Assembly: GCA_049604415.1 (NCBI GenBank)
Contig: JBMYTN010000013.1
Coordinates: forward strand, 28,569 to 92,568
Length of the DNA stretch: 64,000 nt
Reading direction: 5' to 3'
Origin: JBMYTN01 sp049604415
Lineage (GTDB): Bacteria; Pseudomonadota; Alphaproteobacteria; Rhodospirillales; Rhodospirillaceae
Of this stretch, positions 53,440-61,916 are shown one piece after another (position 1 is the first letter of the stretch; each line of letters opens with the position of its first letter). Made by a program: the position numbers and the translations under genes. The notes beneath the pieces were generated by a model. That model searched no databases. It saw nothing but the letters and a program-made list of their open reading frames with translations, and was not told where the DNA came from.

Positions 53440-54761
53440 CCGAGGCAACCAACACCACGACCCAATCCACCGGGGCCAGCCCTGCGGGGCGAGTCCACAT
53501 CATCGGGGCCGGGCTGGCCGGGCTGGCGGCTGCTCTGCGCTTGTCCGCCGCCGGGGTGCCGGTCTCCCTGCATGAGGGTGCAGGCCATGCTGGCGGGCGC
53601 TGCCGGACCTATCATGACGCGGCCTTGGATCGCCGGATCGACAATGGCAATCATCTGATGCTCTCGGGCAATTGGGCGGTTCATGCCCTGATCCGCGAGA
53701 GTGGCGCGGACCCGAATGAGGTCCTGGAAGGCCCCGCCGAAGCCCGCTTCCCCTTCTTTGATCTGCGCGACGGGGCGCGCTGGTGCTTGCGTCCGAACAA
53801 CAGCCGCCTGCCCTGGTGGGTGCTGCGCCAAGACCGCCGGGTGCCCGGGACCGGCCCGACGGATTACCTCTCCGGTCTTGCCTTTTTGCGCGCCAAGCCG
53901 GGCCAGACCGTGGCCGACCTGATCCCGGAGTCCCATCCGCTCTATAAACGGTTTTGGGAACCGGTGACCATCGCCGTGCTCAACGCCCACCCCAAGGAAG
54001 CAGCGGCCCATTTGCTGACCCCGGTGCTGCTGGAAACCTTTGGCCAAGGTGGTCTGGCCTCCTGCCCGCGCTGGGCCAAAACCGGCCTGTCCGACGCCCT
54101 GGTCGATCCCTGCTTGGCCGCCCTGAACCGCAATGGGACAGAGGTGCGGATGAACCACCGGGTCCGGGCTCTGGAGCGTGGCTCCAACAGTGCGGACATC
54201 GCCGCCTTGGTTTTTGGCGATGGCGAACGCATTGTGCTGGCCCCGGAGGACCGGGTGATCCTGGCCGTTCCTGCGCCGGTGGCCGCCAGCCTGTTGCCCG
54301 ATCTCGGGCCGCCCGATGCCTTCCGGGCCATTGTAAACGCCCATTATCGACTGGACTGCCCGGTACCCCCTGGTTTTGAGCAGCCCTTAGGTCTGATCGG
54401 CGGCACGGCGGAGTGGTTGTTCCTGCGCGAGGATGTGCTGTCGGTGACCATCAGCGCCGCCGACGCCTTGGCCACCCAGGACCCCGCCGCCATTGCTCAG
54501 ACCGTGTGGGAGGATTGCTGCAAGGCCCTGGGATTGGACCCAGCCACGGCAATGCCCGCCCATCGCATCGTCAAAGAAAAGCGGGCGACCTTCGCCCAAA
54601 CCCCCGCTCAGGTGACCCGACGACCGAAACCCGGAGCCAGTGGGGCGGGCAATCTGATCCTGGCCGGGGATTGGGTCGACACCGCCCTGCCTGCGACCAT
54701 TGAAGGCTCGATCAGATCCGGTTTCACCGCCGCCAAAGCCTTGGAAAATAAGGTGAAATAG
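53436..54761 (+). CDS. hpnE: hydroxysqualene dehydroxylase HpnE
   Basis: A 441-residue FAD-dependent amine-oxidase-fold protein. The N-terminal dinucleotide motif is IIGAGLAGLAAALRLSAAG with EGAGHAGGRC; the C-terminal ILAGDWVDTALPATIEGSIRSG binds FAD. It reduces hydroxysqualene to squalene in the HpnCDE route. The ATG overlaps the stop of the hpnB-hpnD fusion. The 431-base gap that follows ends the coupled hpnC-hpnBD-hpnE unit. Confidence 0.94.
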   Translation: MTEATNTTTQSTGASPAGRVHIIGAGLAGLAAALRLSAAGVPVSLHEGAGHAGGRCRTYHDAALDRRIDNGNHLMLSGNWAVHALIRESGADPNEVLEGPAEARFPFFDLRDGARWCLRPNNSRLPWWVLRQDRRVPGTGPTDYLSGLAFLRAKPGQTVADLIPESHPLYKRFWEPVTIAVLNAHPKEAAAHLLTPVLLETFGQGGLASCPRWAKTGLSDALVDPCLAALNRNGTEVRMNHRVRALERGSNSADIAALVFGDGERIVLAPEDRVILAVPAPVAASLLPDLGPPDAFRAIVNAHYRLDCPVPPGFEQPLGLIGGTAEWLFLREDVLSVTISAADALATQDPAAIAQTVWEDCCKALGLDPATAMPAHRIVKEKRATFAQTPAQVTRRPKPGASGAGNLILAGDWVDTALPATIEGSIRSGFTAAKALENKVK

Positions 54762-55192
54762 ATTTTCTGCTTTGTTTCTAACTCTTATCTATGACCCTTG
54801 GCCATATGACTTAAGAGTCCGGTTCGATGTGACGGCGAACACAGTTGCGTGATCGAATATCTCATTATTGTGACATTAGGCCGTGAACACATAAACGGAA
54901 CGGATTTTGGGAGGCGTTAAAACACTGGAAGAACAGGAGGGAAGCCGCAGGAAATGTGGTGCATTTTCAAGGTTTTCCGACGCACTCATCCGGTGTTTTA
55001 ACCCTCTCCGAAGGACTGCAAATTGGCGTCATCCTATGGCGTTAAGGGACCTTGACCGGGCCACCAGCCCGCTCTTCGGCCCTTGCCTTATAGGATTTAG
55101 CCAATGTAGCAGCCAAAAACGTCCCGTTTATGAGTCCACGGCCTTACAGCCCTAAACGGGCCGACACATGCGCAACGATGGGACCTAAGACA
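54762..55192 (+). other. intergenic region after hpnE
   Basis: This 431-base gap holds no gene. ACTCTTA at 54781-54787 pairs with TAAGAGT at 54812-54818 to make a long-loop hairpin just after hpnE. TTGTGA with ATAAAC 17 bases later (about 54869-54897) is a weak promoter candidate for the cyclic-nucleotide-binding gene. Confidence 0.35.
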
Positions 55193-55819
55193 ATGGGATC
55201 CGCACCTCACTCACCAGACAGCCTTCGCACCATGGTCGATGCCAGCACGCAAAACCATATCGCTCAAGGCGTTCATCCGGATCGCATCATCCACAAACCA
55301 GGCCCGCAACGGGTGGTCAAGGATCGGGTGCGCAGCCAGTCCCTGATCACCTTGCGCCCCGGTCAACTGCTGTTTACCGAGGGCCAGGACTCCGATGCCG
55401 CCTATTTCCTGAAATCCGGCACCTTGGAGATTCGCGTTCGGCAAACCGGCGGCGATAACGCCAAGTCCAAGGCGGGTTCCACCTGCCAGGACGTCTTTGC
55501 CAATCCGGATGAGGATGATGAAGGCTTCCGCTTCTCCGCTGAAATCGCCGACCCCGCCGCCAAGGCATATGGCACTGTGGTCGCCCTGGTGGGTGCCGGA
55601 GAAATCGTCGGCGAAATGGGGGCCATCAATGGCGATCCGCGCTGCGCCACCGCCCGGGCAATGACCGAGTGCGTTGTTCAGAAAATGCCGATCAGTGCCT
55701 TGAAAACCTTGGTCTCCAGATCCGATCCGGGCATGCGGGCTTTGCTCGACACCTTGATCTCGCGGCTGAAGGCCACCAACCAACAAGTGGCGGTCTCCCC
55801 GACCAAACCAACCAAGTAA
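55193..55819 (+). CDS. cyclic nucleotide-binding domain protein in the hopanoid cluster
   Basis: A 208-residue cytoplasmic protein with one CNB domain: TLRPGQLLFTEGQDSDAAYF at the front and the phosphate-binding cassette GEIVGEMGAINGDPRCATARA at the back. A polar insert of about 40 residues rich in Gly, Asp and Lys lies between the first strands. There is no DNA-binding HTH and no membrane segment, so it is a standalone ligand sensor, not a Crp-like regulator. The start is uncertain (ATG 55130, 55178, 55193 or 55232). Its position between hpnE and shc suggests cyclic-nucleotide control of a partner. Confidence 0.75.
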   Translation: MGSAPHSPDSLRTMVDASTQNHIAQGVHPDRIIHKPGPQRVVKDRVRSQSLITLRPGQLLFTEGQDSDAAYFLKSGTLEIRVRQTGGDNAKSKAGSTCQDVFANPDEDDEGFRFSAEIADPAAKAYGTVVALVGAGEIVGEMGAINGDPRCATARAMTECVVQKMPISALKTLVSRSDPGMRALLDTLISRLKATNQQVAVSPTKPTK

Positions 55820-56268
55820 TCCGACCAACTGGGGCGCGCCCATATCGCGGCCTGGATGAGTACCCAAGAAGGTCGGTCAACCAAGCCGAGCCAGACCCTC
55901 AAAAACCGGAAAGACCCGATAGGGGTCATCTGGTCAAAAGTCGTTGCACAAGGGCAACACGGCTCCTTTTTGTGCAATGCACACGCTTGACAGCATCGGC
56001 TTGTTTCTTCAAAAGATTTCGGCAATTGGCGAGACCCGTCCGGGGAGGGTCTCACCTGTGGCCTGTCCGCCGTTTGGCGGCCTGCCCACCATCCCCCTTT
56101 CGACCCCATCGCAAGAAGCGCGATGCCGGTGAAGCGGGAGATCGGGTCAGGCACCTTCGGGACACGGACTGCCACAAAAAAGCCAAGCTGAGGCTCCAAG
56201 GGGGTGCACGAAAACGCCCTTGGTCCGAACCAAACAACGCAGCGCTTTTTGAGAGTCGTGTTTTGCCC
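55820..56268 (+). other. intergenic region before shc
   Basis: A 449-base gap with no convincing gene; a frame stays open from the previous gene into shc, but its sequence is not protein-like. GAGACCC (56031-56037) pairs with GGGTCTC (56047-56053), and CCGCC with GGCGG near 56070. A consensus TTGACA lies at 55987-55992, followed by a poor -10. Confidence 0.4.
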
Positions 56269-58350
56269 ATGGATGCCATAGCTGTCTATCGGGATTCCGC
56301 CCCCACGGGTCTGCCTCTGGCTGACCGTAGCGGCGATGCGTCCCATGCCGAGGTGCGGCCCACCCAAGAAGGCCTCAGCCCCGTCGCCCGTCGTCACCAA
56401 GGCCCCACCGGCCCGGTGCCCGACATCGACTTCGATGCCCTGAACAACACCATTTCCGAGGCCGCAGGCTGGCTGTCCAGCAAGCGCCAGGAAGACGGCC
56501 ATTGGGTGTTCGAGCTGGAAGCCGACGCGACCATCCCGGCAGAATATGTGCTGCTGAACCATTTTCTCGATCAGATCGATCCGGACACCGAAAATCTGAT
56601 CGGCGTCTATCTGCGCCGGATCCAAGGTGATCATGGCGGCTGGCCGCTGTTCCACGATGGCGATTTCGACATGAGCGCCTCGGTGAAGGCCTATTACGCG
56701 CTCAAGATCATTGGCGATGATGTGGACGCCCCGCATATGCGCCGCGCCCGGGAGGCCATCCTGGCCCATGGCGGCGCGGAACGCTGCAATGTGTTCACCC
56801 GCCTGACCCTGGCCATGTTCGAACAGGTGCCGTGGCATGCCTGCCCGGTGACCCCGGTTGAAGCGGTGCTGTTGCCGAAATGGGCGCCGTTCCACATCGA
56901 CAAGGTCTCCTATTGGTCGCGCACCGTAATGATCCCGCTGATGGTGCTCTATTCCCGGCGCGCCAAAGCGATCAATCCGCGCCAGATCGGCATCCAGGAG
57001 CTGTTCCGCACCAAGCCGGAAAAGGTCAAAAACTGGATGAGCAACCCGACCGGCCACTGGCTCGGCTCGGTGTTCCTGAAGATCGATTCGGTGCTGCAGC
57101 GGGTTGAGCCGATGCTGCCCGACCGCCTGGAAGAAAAGGCCATCAACCGGGCCGTCGAATTCATCGAAGAGCGTCTGAATGGCCGTGATGGCCTGGGCGG
57201 CATCTTCCCGGCCATCGCCAACACCATGATGATGTATCAGGTGCTCGGCCATGGCAAAGACCACCCGAACTTTGTCACCGCCCGCGAAGCTGCGGACGGC
57301 CTGCTGGTCCGCAAGATCAATGCCGAGGGCGAGGAAGAGGTCTACTGCCAACCTTGCCTGTCTCCGGTCTGGGACACGGCCCTGGCCAACCACGCCATGC
57401 AGGAAGCGGGCTATGACGGCAAGAGTGACGAGATCACCAATGCCAATGGCTGGCTGCGCGAACGCCAGATCCTAGATCTGGAAGGCGACTATGCCGCTTG
57501 CCGCCCCGGCGTGCGTCCCGGCGGCTGGGCGTTCCAATATCGCAATGACCATTACCCGGACGTCGATGACACCGCCGTGGTCGGCATGGCCCTGGACCGC
57601 GCCGCTGAGGGCGAGGCCAACCAAGAGGCCATCGCCCGTGCCGCTGAGTGGATCATCGGCATGCAGTCGGACAATGGCGGTTGGGGTGCCTTTGACGCTG
57701 ACAATGAACATTATGTTCTGAACTACATCCCCTTTGCCGACCATGGCGCCCTGCTCGATCCGCCGACTGTGGATGTCTCGGCCCGCTGCATCGGCTTCCT
57801 GTCCCAGCTGGGCTATGCGGACAGCGAAACCGTCCGACGCGGCCTGGACTATATCTGGAAAGAGCAGGAAGCCGACGGCTCCTGGTTTGGCCGCTGGGGC
57901 ACCAACTATGTCTATGGCACCTGGTCTGCACTCTGCGCCTTCAATGCCGTGGATTGGGACATGTCCGATCTGCGGATCCAAAAGGCCGTTGACTGGATCA
58001 AAGAGCGCCAGCTGGCCGATGGCGGCTGGGGCGAGGATTGCGCCAGCTATTGGGATGAGCGCAAGGAAGAGGTCAAGGGCTCGACCCCCTCGCAAACCGC
58101 ATGGGCTCTGCTGGGCCTGATGGCGGCGGGCGAGGTCGACAGCCCGGCGGTGCAACGCGGCGTCGACTATCTGATGAAAGCCCCGCGCGAGGGCGGCCAA
58201 TGGCAGGAAGACCTGTATAACGCCGTTGGCTTCCCGCGGATCTTCTATCTGCGCTACCACGGCTATCCGGCCTATTTCCCGCTCTGGGCCCTGGCACGCT
58301 ACCGCAATCTGAAGGCTGGCAACGCCAAGCGCCCGATCTACGGGCTCTAG
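56269..58350 (+). CDS. shc: squalene-hopene cyclase
   Basis: A 693-residue cyclase that turns squalene into hopene and diplopterol at the inner-membrane face. The catalytic acid motif DVDD is in DHYPDVDDTAVVGM; several QW repeats are seen (QSDNGGWGAFD, EADGSWFGRWG, LADGGWGED, GGQWQED). N-terminal HWVFELEADATIPAEYV is typical. ATG 56269 gives a normal length; about 45 residues precede the core, a little longer than usual. It follows the CNB gene and precedes hpnG by 44 bases. Confidence 0.95.
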   Translation: MDAIAVYRDSAPTGLPLADRSGDASHAEVRPTQEGLSPVARRHQGPTGPVPDIDFDALNNTISEAAGWLSSKRQEDGHWVFELEADATIPAEYVLLNHFLDQIDPDTENLIGVYLRRIQGDHGGWPLFHDGDFDMSASVKAYYALKIIGDDVDAPHMRRAREAILAHGGAERCNVFTRLTLAMFEQVPWHACPVTPVEAVLLPKWAPFHIDKVSYWSRTVMIPLMVLYSRRAKAINPRQIGIQELFRTKPEKVKNWMSNPTGHWLGSVFLKIDSVLQRVEPMLPDRLEEKAINRAVEFIEERLNGRDGLGGIFPAIANTMMMYQVLGHGKDHPNFVTAREAADGLLVRKINAEGEEEVYCQPCLSPVWDTALANHAMQEAGYDGKSDEITNANGWLRERQILDLEGDYAACRPGVRPGGWAFQYRNDHYPDVDDTAVVGMALDRAAEGEANQEAIARAAEWIIGMQSDNGGWGAFDADNEHYVLNYIPFADHGALLDPPTVDVSARCIGFLSQLGYADSETVRRGLDYIWKEQEADGSWFGRWGTNYVYGTWSALCAFNAVDWDMSDLRIQKAVDWIKERQLADGGWGEDCASYWDERKEEVKGSTPSQTAWALLGLMAAGEVDSPAVQRGVDYLMKAPREGGQWQEDLYNAVGFPRIFYLRYHGYPAYFPLWALARYRNLKAGNAKRPIYGL

Positions 58351-58394
58351 GCCGCTCTTAAGCCGCACACACCGTAGAACGGAACGGGACCCGC

Positions 58395-59087
58395 ATGGGA
58401 TCGCCGCCAGCACAGCCCATCGGCTTTATCACCGGACTGCCCATGGAAGCCGCCCTGATCCCCACAGATCAGGGCAGCGCCTCCTCCACCCTCATGGCCA
58501 AAGCGCTGGTGTTCTGCGAAGGCCCCGGCCCGGACGCCGCCATCCGCTGCGCCGAAGCCGCCTTGGCAGCCGGGGCCAAAACCCTGGTCAGCTTCGGCAC
58601 TGCAGGCGGCCTCAGCCCCCTGGTCGGCCCCGGCGATCTAATCCTGGCCGAACAGGTGGTCACCGCCGATGGTGGCCAATTCCCCACCGCGCTCGACAGC
58701 ATCCCCGAGGCACTGGGCATCCTGGGCCGGCGCGGCGTTATGATCGGCTCCGACAAGGTCATTCCCGACCCGGCAGCCAAAACAGCCCTGGCCGAGGCCC
58801 ATACCGCGCTCGCCGTTGATATGGAAAGCCATGCGGTGGCCCAAGTGGCCCAGAAAGCCGGGGTGCCGTTCCTGGTGCTGCGTGTGGTCACCGACCCGGC
58901 GGAGCGGGCCCTGCCCAGCTGGCTGCTGGGCTGTGTGCGGCGTGATGGCACCACCCGCTATGGCCGCTTGGCCAAGCGGGTCGCGGCCAATCCCTTGCGG
59001 ATCCGCCCATTATTGCAGTTGGGCCGGGACAGCAAGGCGGCGCAAAAAACTATGCGCGCGGCGGCAGAGGCGTTGTTGCGGGGGTAG
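58395..59087 (+). CDS. hpnG: hopanoid-associated phosphorylase HpnG
   Basis: A 230-residue nucleoside-phosphorylase-like enzyme. Visible are IGFITGLPMEAAL, VSFGTAGGLSP, GDLILAEQVVTADG, and DMESHAVAQVAQKAGVPFLVLRVVTD. HpnG cleaves adenine from adenosylhopane in bacteriohopanetetrol synthesis. ATG 58395 follows shc closely and is cotranscribed with it. The gene is intact, but a degraded second copy lies downstream at 61963. Confidence 0.92.
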   Translation: MGSPPAQPIGFITGLPMEAALIPTDQGSASSTLMAKALVFCEGPGPDAAIRCAEAALAAGAKTLVSFGTAGGLSPLVGPGDLILAEQVVTADGGQFPTALDSIPEALGILGRRGVMIGSDKVIPDPAAKTALAEAHTALAVDMESHAVAQVAQKAGVPFLVLRVVTDPAERALPSWLLGCVRRDGTTRYGRLAKRVAANPLRIRPLLQLGRDSKAAQKTMRAAAEALLRG

Positions 59088-59088
59088 G

Positions 59089-59400
59089 TTAGCGCTGAAC
59101 TGGCAGGGGGTGTCGGCTGAGGTCCATGCTCNNNNNNNNNNGAATACGCAAGATCTGAACCTCACCCTCGTTGAGGCGATAGACAACAATATGACTGCCC
59201 ACCAAAACGGTTCGACACTCTGACGGCAAGTCGTGATGTATGCGGCTAATTGGCACGGTGGGATCGTCAGAAAGCCTCGCGAACATCTTCGAGAACAGCA
59301 CAGAATAGGATTTTGATTGCTGCTTTCCCCACCGGTTCGCTGTGAAACGCAAGATTGCCCTAAGGTCTGCTTGAGCAGCATAGGTAAGTTTATAGGGCAC
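59089..59400 (-). CDS. RelE/ParE family toxin (contains N gap)
   Basis: A toxin of about 103 residues with YKLTYAAQADLRAILRFTANRWG, PVSRI-like loop, RTVLVGSHIVVYRLNEGEVQILRI and a C-terminal SMDLSRH. The ILRI-to-MD segment is normally LHG-like and three or four residues long; ten N bases fall exactly here, so the real sequence is unknown. A GTG start at 59400 lies two bases after the antitoxin stop. It converges on hpnG with a single-base gap. Confidence 0.78.
   Translation of the reverse strand: MPYKLTYAAQADLRAILRFTANRWGKQQSKSYSVLFSKMFARLSDDPTVPISRIHHDLPSECRTVLVGSHIVVYRLNEGEVQILRIXXXXSMDLSRHPLPVQR
59132..59141. other. assembly gap of 10 N
   Basis: Unknown bases inside the third toxin gene, near its 3' end. 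Family comparison suggests the true number of bases may differ from ten. Confidence 0.95.
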
Positions 59401-59402
59401 CC

Positions 59403-59657
59403 TTATTTAGAACCTTGAGTTTCGCGATCATACTCATCGACAACGTCCTGGAAAATCTCCTCGACAGTTTGGTCGGAGAACTCCCCGCAGTCCGCTTGCT
59501 CAATCCCCACCGCGACTGCGGCCCTAAATGCTTCGGCACCAGCGTCAGCTGCACGTGCCCACTGAGCAACCAAATCAGCTTGACTGAGGCCCGATGCGGA
59601 GCTTTGTCGCGCGAGCAAATCAGCGGTCTCGTCGGTGATTTCAATCATCTTTGTCAT
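59403..59657 (-). CDS. antitoxin of the third ParE-like pair
   Basis: An 84-residue protein. KMIEITDETADLLARQSSAS at the start and AGAEAFRAAVAVGIEQADCG followed by an acidic QDVVDEYDRE tail are ParD- or CopG-like antitoxin features. AGGA six bases before ATG 59657 supports the start. The second in-frame ATG at 59648 is an alternative. It is the first gene of the pair with the toxin at 59089, and shows more A+T than the hopanoid genes before it. Confidence 0.77.
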   Translation of the reverse strand: MTKMIEITDETADLLARQSSASGLSQADLVAQWARAADAGAEAFRAAVAVGIEQADCGEFSDQTVEEIFQDVVDEYDRETQGSK

Positions 59658-59711
59658 AACTCCATCCTACAATGAACAACATCATAAGAATAATGGTTTA
59701 ACCCTTAAGAG

Positions 59712-59735
59712 CTGGGGACGCAGGCGCGTCCCCAG
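59712..59735. repeat. perfect 10-bp inverted repeat between the toxin-antitoxin pair and the TIR-LRR gene
   Basis: CTGGGGACGC (59712-59721) and GCGTCCCCAG (59726-59735) form a perfect stem around AGGC. There is no T-run on either strand. It could be a weak terminator, an operator or a REP-like palindrome. Confidence 0.55.
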
Positions 59736-59815
59736 ACCCCTGCAGGAACTTGACAATAGAGATACGCCCAAGGACCGTGTTGATCACGCGACAATACCAT
59801 GGGATGATCTACCCT

Positions 59816-61894
59816 ATGGCCAAGCTACAAATCTATATTTCCTATGAAGCCATAGACCACGCGCAAATCAGAGAATTCCTCGCGCATTTTGAGCCATTTT
59901 TGGCTGAAAACGGCATCGACATCTGGTGGGACCAAGACATCCAAAACGGGCGGGTTTGGCGCCCGGATCTGATCACTGAAATTGATAAATCAGACATCTT
60001 CATCCAATGGCTTACGACGCCCTATTGGATCTCACCATTTATGCACGAGCATGAGATTCCAAAAATTCTCGCCGCCAAACACGGACGCGGCGCCCTGGTC
60101 CTGCCACTGATCCTGCAATCCTGGGATTGGAGTGTGGTTGATGGTAACCGTCCGGATGATGCCGTTTGGGAAGATGATATGGTTCTGGCGTTTAAGGAGC
60201 CATGGAGCCCCCCGGAGCAACCCTTCGAAACGGCCAGAGAAGAGCTCTCAAAACGAATCATCCCCCATATCAACAACTGCACCCCAATTTTGAACATCGG
60301 AGCAAGCACACTTGAGTCCAAAGACGGTGTCTTCAGCCTCCTCTCAACAGGGTCACCATCTCAGCCGCGTCATAAGGAAATTCCATTAACACCAAACCCA
60401 ACCCAGCTGGCGCGCGATCGGCACGATACCCTGCACCATTACCGAACGATCACTCCAGGTTATGGGTCCAGCGCATGGTTGGCCGTCGCACCCTTCCTGA
60501 ACAATCCGGCTCTCTGGGACCCGCTGTCGAGAAAAACACTTCTGAATAGGGTTCAGGAGACCCTCGGCCCAAATACCCCTGAGCAGGTTTGGCAAGAGAC
60601 CATAAACACTGCCGTCAGCATTCTTTTTACAGTTGCCCGCACAGTGGAGACCGGCAAGACGGCAAATGGGCTGACGGTACCAGAAAACTTGGTTTCGCAG
60701 TGCCGTGACCTTCTCCAGACAGGGCAAGGCACTTTGCGTCCCTTCATCGAGGAGCAATCTCCCCTTCGACTTTATGCGTCCCGGGTGTTGGACACAGTAT
60801 GCGGGGCGCATCCCCGAATGGCGCAGTTTTCTCGGCTCGATCCACAGCCACCCAGTGATTTTGACGAAATCGACGCTGGAGAACGGCTGTATGGGGGCAC
60901 GTCCCTCCCTATTCACTGGCGCCCTTTCGTAAAAAGCCTTTGGTTTAGAGGCCCAGGCTCCAAAATAAAGTTTGAGTATCTTGTCCCATTGAGCTTCCTG
61001 GAAGATTTATCGGTCACAGATTTCCATAACAGATCGCTGAAGCCTTTAGGCTCTCTACGGTCTCTGCGATCTCTTTCGCTCCAAAGCAACAAACTCAGCT
61101 CCTTGAAGCATGTTGAACATCTATCAAATCTCCGAATGCTCGACGTCAAGGACAATAGGGTTCGGGACATCGGCCCGATCAATACACTCACCAATCTCGA
61201 AACGCTTTGCGCTCAAAATAATAAAATCCAAGATATCCGCCCTCTCGGCAACCTAACTCAACTTACTGATCTCAATATTGAAAGCAATAAAATTAGTTCC
61301 GTTCAACCTTTGGAAAATACAACGAAGATTACAAAACTTCGCCTTTCCAACAATCAAATTACGGAGATCGCCGCTCTCAGAAACATGCGCGACCTTGAAG
61401 AGTTGTGGGCCATGAACAACAAAATTGAAGATATTGCTGCCCTCAAACAGTGCGAAAACCTAGTGAGCCTCGATCTTAGCAACAATGCCATTCGATCCAT
61501 AGAGCCTTTGAAGGGCCTCACAAACCTCGAATATCTTTGCCTAAACAATAATCCGGTGCAGAGCATTGACCAAATCGGAACATTACAAGACCTGACCTAT
61601 CTGGATATCAGCCACACCGCAGTGCAGAAAATAGATATTTCGGCCAACAAGCATCTGGCATGTTTTTTTGCCTATGCTGTTGAGCTGGACCGCTTAGAGG
61701 ACCTCAAACTGCCCGCTCACGACATGAATCTCTTTATCTATCCCGCGATCCGTCACTTGGACGTTCCTGTACGGAGGATCGCCAGGAACCAAATTGACCC
61801 TGACGGGACTGTGCATGGCGAGGAGACCGGACACCCGCTTTTCTTTCCTATCACCGAGCAAAGGCGAAAATACGCCAAACTTCGCCGAGCATGA
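59816..61894 (+). CDS. TIR domain - LRR protein, candidate immune receptor
   Basis: A 692-residue protein. Residues about 3-130 are a TIR domain: KLQIYISYEAIDHAQ, the WWDQDIQNGRVWRPDLITEI box, and YWISPFMHEHEIPKIL, whose E78 or E80 is the candidate NAD-cleaving Glu. Residues about 190-370 are a helical middle region that I do not recognise. Residues about 392-612 are ten leucine-rich repeats of 22 residues (LxxLxLxxNxIxxIxxL type, as in SDS22 or internalins), then a C-terminal cap. No signal peptide or membrane helix is seen, so it is cytoplasmic. TIR proteins in bacteria often deplete NAD in phage defence, and the LRR part could sense a target. ATG 59816 is chosen as the start of the TIR strand. 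Visibly A+T-richer than the hopanoid genes. Confidence 0.85.
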   Translation: MAKLQIYISYEAIDHAQIREFLAHFEPFLAENGIDIWWDQDIQNGRVWRPDLITEIDKSDIFIQWLTTPYWISPFMHEHEIPKILAAKHGRGALVLPLILQSWDWSVVDGNRPDDAVWEDDMVLAFKEPWSPPEQPFETAREELSKRIIPHINNCTPILNIGASTLESKDGVFSLLSTGSPSQPRHKEIPLTPNPTQLARDRHDTLHHYRTITPGYGSSAWLAVAPFLNNPALWDPLSRKTLLNRVQETLGPNTPEQVWQETINTAVSILFTVARTVETGKTANGLTVPENLVSQCRDLLQTGQGTLRPFIEEQSPLRLYASRVLDTVCGAHPRMAQFSRLDPQPPSDFDEIDAGERLYGGTSLPIHWRPFVKSLWFRGPGSKIKFEYLVPLSFLEDLSVTDFHNRSLKPLGSLRSLRSLSLQSNKLSSLKHVEHLSNLRMLDVKDNRVRDIGPINTLTNLETLCAQNNKIQDIRPLGNLTQLTDLNIESNKISSVQPLENTTKITKLRLSNNQITEIAALRNMRDLEELWAMNNKIEDIAALKQCENLVSLDLSNNAIRSIEPLKGLTNLEYLCLNNNPVQSIDQIGTLQDLTYLDISHTAVQKIDISANKHLACFFAYAVELDRLEDLKLPAHDMNLFIYPAIRHLDVPVRRIARNQIDPDGTVHGEETGHPLFFPITEQRRKYAKLRRA

Positions 61895-61916
61895 TTGACG
61901 GACTGGCAATGCACCG

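Noticed and set aside
54839..54900. Crp or FNR operator near the CNB gene
   Set aside because: TGTGA and ACACA fragments are present but with wrong spacing; no full palindrome.
55669..56268. Long N-terminal extension of squalene-hopene cyclase through the upstream gap
   Set aside because: The extra 200 residues are unlike protein sequence, overlap the CNB gene, and cyclases of this family start near 56269.
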